Source of the DNA: Bacteroidales bacterium
GTDB lineage: Bacteria; Bacteroidota; Bacteroidia; Bacteroidales; UBA7960
Assembly (NCBI GenBank): GCA_007132395.1
Contig: SLOR01000207.1
Coordinates: 1 to 20,983 of the forward strand
Direction: 5' to 3'
Length of the DNA: 20,983 bases
This document shows, in pieces, positions 7,503 to 14,029 of this stretch. The notes under the pieces are model-generated. The model ran no database searches and had not been told where the DNA came from. It saw only the letters and a list, made by a program, of their open reading frames with translations. The position numbers were made by a program, and so were the translations under genes. How positions within the stretch are numbered: position 1 is the first letter of the stretch; each line of letters opens with the position of its first letter.

Positions 7503-8810
7503 ATGGCAAATATAGTTGCACTTGTTGGACGACCCAACGTGGGAAAATCCACATTCTTTAACCGGCTTACCCAAACCCGTATGGCCATTGTTGATCCCAC
7601 GGCCGGGGTAACCCGCGACCGGCATTACGGCAAAACCGACTGGAACGGGCTCGAGTTTTCAATTATTGATACCGGTGGATATATTATTGGTTCAGATGAT
7701 TCCTTTGAAAAAGAAATTCGCCGTCAGGTGCAAATGGCTATCGACGAGGCTTCAGTGATTCTATTCCTGGTAGATGTGGTGGAAGGAATAACCCCCATGG
7801 ATCAGGATGTGGCCGATCTGTTGCGACGCTCCGGGAAAAAAGTAATGGTAGTTGCCAACAAGACCGATAATAACGCCCGCCTGGCACAGGTTTCGGAGTT
7901 TTACAGCATGGGGCTGGGAACAGAAATATATGGTGTTTCCTCCATCAACGGTTCGGGCACCGGCGAATTGCTCGACGACCTTGTGAATATGCTGGAAAAG
8001 ATGCCCATGGAAGAAGTGGAAGATCTGCCCAAGTTCACGGTTATCGGACGGCCCAATGTGGGTAAATCCTCACTAATAAATGCACTGGTAGGTGAAGACC
8101 GCAACATCGTTACCCCCATTGCCGGCACAACCCGCGATACTATCTATACCCGATACAACAGTTTCGGCTTCGACTTTTTCCTGGTGGATACTGCCGGGCT
8201 CAGAAAAAAAGGGAAAGTGCACGAAAATATTGAGTTCTACTCGGTAATGCGCTCCATCAGGGCCATTGAGCATTCGGACGTGTGCCTGGTGCTGATTGAC
8301 GCCCAAAGCGGACTGGAAGCACAGGATGTGAATATCTTCAGCCTTGCCACACGCAACAACAAGGGTGTAGTAATTCTGGTAAACAAATGGGACCTTATTG
8401 AAAAGGACCACAAAACCACCCTGCAGTTTGAAGAACGTATACGTGAAAAAATTGCCCCCTTCACCGATGTACCCATCATATTTACTTCGGTATTAACGAA
8501 ACAGCGGGTGCTGAAAGCCCTGGAAACTGCACAAAAGGTGTATGAAAACCGTCTCCGAAAAATCACCACAAGCAAGCTCAACGAAGTGTTGCTGCCCATT
8601 ATTGAAAACAACCCTCCGCCGGCAGTTAAGGATAAGTACATCAGGATAAAGTACATCACACAGCTTCCTACACACTATCCTTCTTTTGCCTTTTTCTGCA
8701 ACCTGCCTCAGTATGTAAGAGAGTCGTATATGCGCTATCTTGAAAACCAGATACGCAAGCACTGGGATTTTTCAGGTGTGCCCATAAAGGTTTTCTTCCG
8801 TAAAAAGTAA
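7503..8810 (+). CDS. der: Ribosome-assembly GTPase Der (EngA)
   Basis: The 435-residue protein has the two tandem GTPase domains that define Der. Domain one has GRPNVGKS (9-16), DTGG (56-59) and NKTD (119-122). Domain two has GRPNVGKS (182-189), DTAG (229-232) and NKWD (294-297). A KH-like C-terminal domain (about 350-435) ends in the basic KVFFRKK tail. Der acts in late maturation of the 50S ribosomal subunit and is essential in most bacteria. Length is normal for the family and the ATG is preceded by a good -7 promoter box. The S4-domain gene downstream, also linked to the 50S subunit, is separated by 79 bases. Confidence 0.97.
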   Translation: MANIVALVGRPNVGKSTFFNRLTQTRMAIVDPTAGVTRDRHYGKTDWNGLEFSIIDTGGYIIGSDDSFEKEIRRQVQMAIDEASVILFLVDVVEGITPMDQDVADLLRRSGKKVMVVANKTDNNARLAQVSEFYSMGLGTEIYGVSSINGSGTGELLDDLVNMLEKMPMEEVEDLPKFTVIGRPNVGKSSLINALVGEDRNIVTPIAGTTRDTIYTRYNSFGFDFFLVDTAGLRKKGKVHENIEFYSVMRSIRAIEHSDVCLVLIDAQSGLEAQDVNIFSLATRNNKGVVILVNKWDLIEKDHKTTLQFEERIREKIAPFTDVPIIFTSVLTKQRVLKALETAQKVYENRLRKITTSKLNEVLLPIIENNPPPAVKDKYIRIKYITQLPTHYPSFAFFCNLPQYVRESYMRYLENQIRKHWDFSGVPIKVFFRKK

Positions 8811-8889
8811 GTAGGGACGCCTCGCTGAGATTGGGAGGAAGTGTTTTTCATGACTTATAAAACCTATTGTAGCATCTCAAAATATACTG

Positions 8890-9267
8890 TTGGTTTTGGA
8901 ATCCGTAAGAATCGATAAATGGTTATGGGCTGTGCGGCTCTTTAAAACCCGCAGCCAGGCTACCGACGCCTGCAGGGCAGGAAAGGTGAAAATTGACGGA
9001 GAGCAGGTAAAGGCTTCGCGGGATGTGAAGCTCAACCAGGAAATCAGTATTCATGCCGGCCCCATTACCCGAACGGTAAAGGTGGTTCAACTCCTGGAAA
9101 AAAGAGTAGGTGCAAAAATTGTAGCCGACTACATGCTCGATTTGACTCCCGACGCGGAATATCAAAAGCTGGAATTGATCAGGCAAAACCCCCTTGCCCA
9201 ACGCAAAGGCCGCCCCACCAAAAAAGAACGCCGCGATATTGACGAGTGGCTGGGCTGGGATGAGTAG
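8890..9267 (+). CDS. hslR: S4-domain RNA-binding protein, Hsp15-like (HslR family)
   Basis: The protein has about 125 residues. An S4 RNA-binding domain at the N terminus is shown by VRIDKWLWAVRLFKTRSQATDACRAG and VKIDGEQVKASRDVK (about 6-47). A basic C-terminal tail follows, with RKGRPTKKERRDIDEWLGW. Hsp15 binds 50S subunits that carry a stalled peptidyl-tRNA after premature dissociation and helps free them. No ATG lies in the early part of the frame; the first in-frame Met after the start is around residue 81, inside the protein. Translation must therefore begin at a TTG, either 8890 or 8896. Either keeps the whole S4 domain. It follows der on the same strand and could share its transcript. 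Confidence 0.9.
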   Translation: MVLESVRIDKWLWAVRLFKTRSQATDACRAGKVKIDGEQVKASRDVKLNQEISIHAGPITRTVKVVQLLEKRVGAKIVADYMLDLTPDAEYQKLELIRQNPLAQRKGRPTKKERRDIDEWLGWDE

Positions 9268-9299
9268 CCTTTACTTTTACTGTAATGCGTTCAGCATAT

Positions 9300-9340
9300 A
9301 AAAAAAACCAGGATAAAGGCTATGGCCCATTATCCCGGTT
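9300..9340 (-). terminator. Intrinsic terminator of the M20 peptidase gene
   Basis: CCAGGATAA (9308-9316) pairs with TTATCCCGG (9330-9338) with one mismatch, and an inner GGC/GCC pairing tightens the loop. On the minus strand the stem runs into a T-tract (complement of the A-run at 9301-9307). It lies 25 bases past the peptidase stop codon. Confidence 0.8.
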
Positions 9341-9363
9341 TCTGCAAAATCAAAAATATTTTA

Positions 9364-10734
9364 CTACTTGCTCATTTCCACGAAATTCTTGTAGAAATGG
9401 GGTATGGTTTCAATTCCCTTGTAAAATTGCTCGAGCGCGTAATTTTCGTTGGGTGAGTGAATGGCGTCAGAATCCAGCCCGAATCCCATAAGGATAGATT
9501 TGGTTCCCAGTACCTTCTCGAAAAGTGAAATAATGGGGATACTTCCACCGCTTCTTACCGGAATAGGCTTAATGCCGTAAGTGGTTTCGTAGGCTTTGCT
9601 GGCTGCCTGGTAGGCAACTGTATTGGTGGGCGATACGTAACCTTCTCCTCCATGGAGGAATTCTGCCTTCACTTTCACACTTTTGGGTGCAATTGCTTCA
9701 AAATGTTTTATGAAAAGCTGTTCGATTTTACCGGATTCCTGATGGGGTACCAGGCGCATGCTGATTTTTGCATGAGCTTTGGACGGAAGGATGGTCTTGG
9801 CTCCCTTTTCTGTGTATCCGCCCCAGATGCCGTTTACATCAAGGCTGGGCCTGATGCCGGTACGCTCAGGGGTTGAGTAGCCTTTTTCGCCCCTTACATC
9901 GTTAATGGAGATATGCTTCTTGAATTCTTCCATATCAAATGGTGCCCTGGCCATTTCTTCTCTTTCTTCTTTGCTCAGTTCTTCCACATCGTCGTAGAAG
10001 CCGGGGATGGTAATACGGCCATTTTCGTCCTGCAAAGAGGCAATCATTTGGCACAATACATTGAGGGGGTTGGCAACAGCACCGCCATACAAGCCCGAGT
10101 GCAGATCGTGGCTGGGGCCGGTAACTTCTACTTCCATGTAGGCCAATCCGCGCAAACCGGTGGTAATGGAAGGTGTTTTGGGTCCAAGCATGGAAGTGTC
10201 GGAAACCAATATCACGTCGGCCTTAAGCATTTCTTTGTTGTCCTCGCAGAATTTACCCAGGCTGGGCGATCCAATTTCTTCCTCACCCTCAATCATAAAC
10301 TTTACGTTACAGGGCAACTGGTTGGTTTTGAGAAGATATTCAAAAGCCTTAAAATGCATAAACATCTGGCCTTTATCATCGTTAGCACCGCGTGCATAAA
10401 TTTTACCATCGCGTACTTCGGGTTCAAAGGGCGGACTTTTCCATAAATCAAAAGGTTCGGCAGGTTGCACGTCGTAGTGCCCGTATACCAGCACGGTAGG
10501 CAAAGCAGGGTTAAGGATTTTTTCGCCATATACCACCGGATGGCCCTGGGTTTCCATTACTTCTGCATGATCAACTCCCTCTTTTATCAATTTGGTTTTG
10601 ATCCATTCAGCCGCCTTGTACATGTCTTCTTTGTGCGACTCTTTGGAACTGACAGAAGGAATGCGTATCAGCTCAAAAAGTTCTTCAATAAAGCGGTCCT
10701 TGTTCTCGTCTATGTAATTCTTTAAATCCTGCAT
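9364..10734 (-). CDS. M20 family metallopeptidase (dipeptidase, CNDP-like)
   Basis: This 456-residue zinc peptidase shows the complete M20 ligand set: YGHYDVQP with His86 and the catalytic Asp88, RGANDDKG with the bridging Asp119, EGEEEIGSP (149-157) containing the general base and a metal ligand, SDTS with Asp179, and a C-terminal His426 in AIHSPNENY. The lid/dimerisation domain carries the conserved His212 in DLHSGLYGG. There is no signal peptide, so it probably acts in the cytoplasm. The family hydrolyses dipeptides and some short peptides; the preferred substrate cannot be told. It is a single-gene unit with its own terminator and is divergent from the sensor kinase gene. Confidence 0.93.
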   Translation of the reverse strand: MQDLKNYIDENKDRFIEELFELIRIPSVSSKESHKEDMYKAAEWIKTKLIKEGVDHAEVMETQGHPVVYGEKILNPALPTVLVYGHYDVQPAEPFDLWKSPPFEPEVRDGKIYARGANDDKGQMFMHFKAFEYLLKTNQLPCNVKFMIEGEEEIGSPSLGKFCEDNKEMLKADVILVSDTSMLGPKTPSITTGLRGLAYMEVEVTGPSHDLHSGLYGGAVANPLNVLCQMIASLQDENGRITIPGFYDDVEELSKEEREEMARAPFDMEEFKKHISINDVRGEKGYSTPERTGIRPSLDVNGIWGGYTEKGAKTILPSKAHAKISMRLVPHQESGKIEQLFIKHFEAIAPKSVKVKAEFLHGGEGYVSPTNTVAYQAASKAYETTYGIKPIPVRSGGSIPIISLFEKVLGTKSILMGFGLDSDAIHSPNENYALEQFYKGIETIPHFYKNFVEMSK

Positions 10735-11043
10735 AAAATTGTGTTTAAATAAATTTGTATTAAAAGGTGATGTTTGGGTAATTCAATGTAATTATTTGCT
10801 TTTTTAGCTAATATTTGTTGCAAAAAAATATTATGTTTACAAAAGCATATAAGCAAACCTACATATTTTTTTGCAATTATAAGAGAAAAGCAAAGGAAAA
10901 AGAAACCCTGGCAAACCTCGCGGAATGGCCTGTTTGCAAAGGGTTTTCCCCTTTCGGCAGGGTGAAGATTTGCCGGCAACACAACAACAGATTAACTTTT
11001 TTTGGGTATTGCATGGTTATTTCTTTCTAAAAGTCTTCGGTCT
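10735..11043. other. Divergent intergenic region with several palindromes
   Basis: These 309 bases separate the M20 gene (minus) from the PAS kinase (plus) and contain no convincing gene. The half nearer the peptidase is AT-rich and includes an exact 14-bp inverted repeat (10818-10876). The half nearer the kinase is less AT-rich and has three small palindromes: GCAAAC/GTTTGC (10911-10937), AAAGGG with CCCCTTT (10938-10954) and TTGCCGGCAA (10970-10979). No exact TAnnTTTG box was found on either strand. Confidence 0.7.
10818..10876. repeat. Perfect 14-bp inverted repeat between divergent genes
   Basis: TTGCAAAAAAATAT (10818-10831) and its exact complement ATATTTTTTTGCAA (10863-10876) flank a 31-base spacer. 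It could be a protein-binding operator or a transcript hairpin; its role is unknown. Confidence 0.65.
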
Positions 11044-13899
11044 ATGTGGAAATCTACATTTCAGAAAAAAAAGAATCCTGCCCGATGGATAGCAAGTTTA
11101 TATGTTATTGTGGGAGCATTGTGGATATTGTTTTCCGATAATGTGGTGGACTGGCTTATAGAAGACCCCGCCAATATTACCCGGGTGCAGACTTACAAGG
11201 GTTGGTTTTTTGTGCTGGCAAGCGGATTGCTCATATACACCGTAGTGTCAAAAGCAGTTGCCGATTTGCGCACTGCACGCTTCACCATTCGTGAAAAGGA
11301 ATATATGCGCAAGGATTTCCTGAACCGGCATTTTCAACCCCTTTTTCAGTCTGATGTTACCGGCAAATGTATATTTACCAACGAAAAATGGCTGGAGTTT
11401 ACCGGTTATACCACCCCGCCTGACAAACCCTTTGCATGGCTCGACATTGTGCATGCCGACGACAAACCCTATTGTATTGATAAGTTTTCTTACGGGTTGA
11501 TTGACAAAAGTGCTTTCAGTCTGGAGTTCCGCATCATGACACGCGATGGAGATTACCACTGGGTGTTGTGTTCCTGCATTCCTTATTTTGATATATCTGC
11601 TAACTTCTCGGGTATTATAGGATATCTCTTTGATATTCAGGACAAAAAAATGCTTGAGGAACAGTTTAAGGAAAACTCAAAACGCTATGGCTACCTGTTT
11701 GCCAACAACCCGCATCCCATGTTTGTTTACGACACGCAGGACCTACGTATTATTGAGACCAACAAGGCGGCACTTTTGCAATACGGCTATTCGGAGAAAG
11801 AGTTTTTGTCCATGAGTATTGTTGAGCTTAGACCCGCTTCAGAAATTCCGGTGCTCATGGAGCAGCTTTCGGGAACGATGCCCGAATATCACCGCAGCAG
11901 CGGATGGCTGCACAAAAGAAAAGACGGCAGCGAATTTTTCGTGGAAATAATTGCCCACTCACTACCTTCAAGAAACACAAGGAAAAACAGGCTGGTAATT
12001 ATCAGGGATATTACCGAGCAAATGAAAGCTTTCAAGCTGGCAAAAGAAGGCGAACGGCGATTCAGGATGATTTTTGAGCATTCGCCCTATGCCACCCTGC
12101 TGCTTGATGAAGAGCTCAATGTGCTTGACATGAATGACTCGGCCCGACAGGTAATGAAGATGAATCTGCTGGATGAAGAATTGCAGTTTTCTGACTTCTG
12201 GGCACCCGATTCTGCCGAATACCTGCAAAAACATATCGACCAGCTCAAAAAGGGAATACCCGTTGTAGGAGAAACTGATTTTGTAAGGCATCATGAGGTC
12301 TTCAGGGTAGAATTTTACGGGATAAGTTTTGTGGAAAACGGCCTGCTAAAACTATTTATTTCTTTCTACGATGTAGACGAAAAATACAAAATGCAATCAG
12401 CCCTGCAGGAATCAGAACGAATTAATGCAACCCTGGTGAATAACCTTCCCGGTATGTCGTACCGTTGTCTTAATGATGAGGCATGGACTATGGTGTTTGC
12501 CAGCCATGGAGTTGAGGGGCTTACGGGTTACAAACCCGGCGAATTGATCTACAACAACAAAATTACTTTTGCTTCCCTTATTCACAAAGACGACCGGGAA
12601 CTGCTGCGGGAAGCTGTAAAGAAAGGACTTGACAGCAAAGAAAAATACCAGGCTCATTATCGTATTATTCACAAAAACAAAAAGATAAAATGGGCATGGG
12701 AGCAGGCCCAGGGCGTATTTAATGATGAAGATGAACTGCTTTATATCGAGGGCTTTATTATGGATGTGACCAGTGAGATGGAAGCCCGCAAAGAAGTTGA
12801 ATTTCAGTCCTACTTCCTGGGGCTTATCATCGATAATATTCCTTTTCCGCTGTTTTATAAGGATGTTAACGGTATTTATACCGGTTGTAACAAATCTTTC
12901 TGCGACTACCTGGGCAAAAGCAAAGAAGAAATTATCGGGGTCACTGCCATCGAGTTGTTTGGAGAAGAGCAGGGAAGCGATATGGCTCGCAAAGACCGGG
13001 AACTTATCACACGAGGAGTTAGTCAAAGCTACGAAACCCATATTGTATTCCCCGATGGCAGGGAAATGAATGCCGTTTTCCATAAATCTTTGCTGAAAAA
13101 TATCGATAATCATCCCATGGGGGTTATCGGGGTGTATTTCGATATATCACGAAGGGTGGAAGCCGAGCGTGTTATCAAACAGCAGCTTGACGAGCTCAGC
13201 CGAATCAATTCAGAACTGGAGCGCTTTTCCTATACCGTTTCGCACGACCTGCGCAGTCCGCTGGTTACCATCAAAGGATTTATGGGGTTGCTCAAAGAAG
13301 ACCTCAGAGAGGGAAATCACGACGAGGTGGCCGACAGTATTTTCCGCATAGACAGTGCAACGGATAAAATGCACCAACTGCTGGAAGATTTACTGGAATT
13401 ATCAAGGGTAGGGCGTATTGTGAACCCCTACGAAGAATTCTCCATGACCACGATAGCCAGAGAGGCTAAGGAACTGCTGCATGGCATGCTGAAAGAGAAA
13501 AATTGCGTAGTGCATATCCAGGATGACATGCCCGAGGTATTTGCCGATCGTTCCCGCACCCGCGAGCTGTATCAGAATCTGCTGGAGAATGCCATTAAAT
13601 TCTCCGGAAAACAAGATGCACCAGCCATCGATATTTACATGAGAGAAGAGGACGGGGAGAAGATCTTTTGCGTACAAGATAACGGAATAGGTGTGCCACA
13701 AGCCTATCAGGAAAAAATATTCGGACTATTCAACAAGCTTGACAGCAATAGCCCGGGCACAGGGTTGGGTCTTTCGCTGGTTAAGCATATTGTTTCCAAC
13801 CATAATGGCCGTGTATGGGTGGAGTCAGAAGGGGATAACCAGGGGGCGGTTTTTTGTTTTACGTTAAACACGGAGAAAAACGATTACAAAAACCCATAG
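11044..13899 (+). CDS. Membrane-anchored multi-PAS sensor histidine kinase
   Basis: From the ATG at 11044 the protein has 951 residues. Two membrane helices near the N terminus (about 15-33 and 52-70) enclose a short loop; the pattern LWILFSDNVV ... QTYKGWFFVLASGLLIY is a two-helix module seen ahead of PAS domains in many sensor proteins. Five PAS-type domains follow at about 100-205, 216-326, 338-450, 460-578 and 588-706. They end in a HisKA dimerisation domain with the phospho-acceptor His734 in SHDLRSPL and an HATPase domain with NLLENAIKF, DNGIGVP and GTGLGLSLVKH. It should autophosphorylate in response to an unidentified signal. There is no receiver domain and no response regulator next to it. 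An upstream in-frame TTG at 11002 was not chosen because the ATG gives a typical N terminus. Confidence 0.93.
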   Translation: MWKSTFQKKKNPARWIASLYVIVGALWILFSDNVVDWLIEDPANITRVQTYKGWFFVLASGLLIYTVVSKAVADLRTARFTIREKEYMRKDFLNRHFQPLFQSDVTGKCIFTNEKWLEFTGYTTPPDKPFAWLDIVHADDKPYCIDKFSYGLIDKSAFSLEFRIMTRDGDYHWVLCSCIPYFDISANFSGIIGYLFDIQDKKMLEEQFKENSKRYGYLFANNPHPMFVYDTQDLRIIETNKAALLQYGYSEKEFLSMSIVELRPASEIPVLMEQLSGTMPEYHRSSGWLHKRKDGSEFFVEIIAHSLPSRNTRKNRLVIIRDITEQMKAFKLAKEGERRFRMIFEHSPYATLLLDEELNVLDMNDSARQVMKMNLLDEELQFSDFWAPDSAEYLQKHIDQLKKGIPVVGETDFVRHHEVFRVEFYGISFVENGLLKLFISFYDVDEKYKMQSALQESERINATLVNNLPGMSYRCLNDEAWTMVFASHGVEGLTGYKPGELIYNNKITFASLIHKDDRELLREAVKKGLDSKEKYQAHYRIIHKNKKIKWAWEQAQGVFNDEDELLYIEGFIMDVTSEMEARKEVEFQSYFLGLIIDNIPFPLFYKDVNGIYTGCNKSFCDYLGKSKEEIIGVTAIELFGEEQGSDMARKDRELITRGVSQSYETHIVFPDGREMNAVFHKSLLKNIDNHPMGVIGVYFDISRRVEAERVIKQQLDELSRINSELERFSYTVSHDLRSPLVTIKGFMGLLKEDLREGNHDEVADSIFRIDSATDKMHQLLEDLLELSRVGRIVNPYEEFSMTTIAREAKELLHGMLKEKNCVVHIQDDMPEVFADRSRTRELYQNLLENAIKFSGKQDAPAIDIYMREEDGEKIFCVQDNGIGVPQAYQEKIFGLFNKLDSNSPGTGLGLSLVKHIVSNHNGRVWVESEGDNQGAVFCFTLNTEKNDYKNP

Positions 13900-14029
13900 T
13901 TTTACAGGCATTGCACCTTTGGATAAAACCTTTTTGGGTCTTTTAACTCATGGCCTATAAATACCGAGGGCTTGCATCACCTTAACTTATGCCGAAACCG
14001 GATTGAGTCTTGAGAAGCACCACAAAGAT

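Noticed and set aside
9913..10446. Plus-strand open frame of 177 codons inside the M20 peptidase gene
   Set aside because: It is antisense to a conserved, motif-complete metallopeptidase and has no family signature of its own.
11002..11043. Upstream TTG extension of the membrane sensor kinase
   Set aside because: The ATG at 11044 gives a normal short basic N terminus before the first membrane helix; the extension adds residues without family support.
12412..13113. Minus-strand open frame of 233 codons inside the membrane sensor kinase
   Set aside because: It overlaps intact PAS domains of a well-supported gene and its translation resembles no known protein.
13920..13950. Weak AAACC/GGGT hairpin after the first sensor kinase
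   Set aside because: The stem is short and imperfect and lacks a convincing T-run, so it is not supported as a terminator; the two kinase genes may be co-transcribed.
14003..14029. Upstream TTG extension of the hybrid kinase
   Set aside because: The ATG at 14030 is immediately followed by the first beta strand (KKKIVFI) of the receiver-like domain, as expected for a true start.
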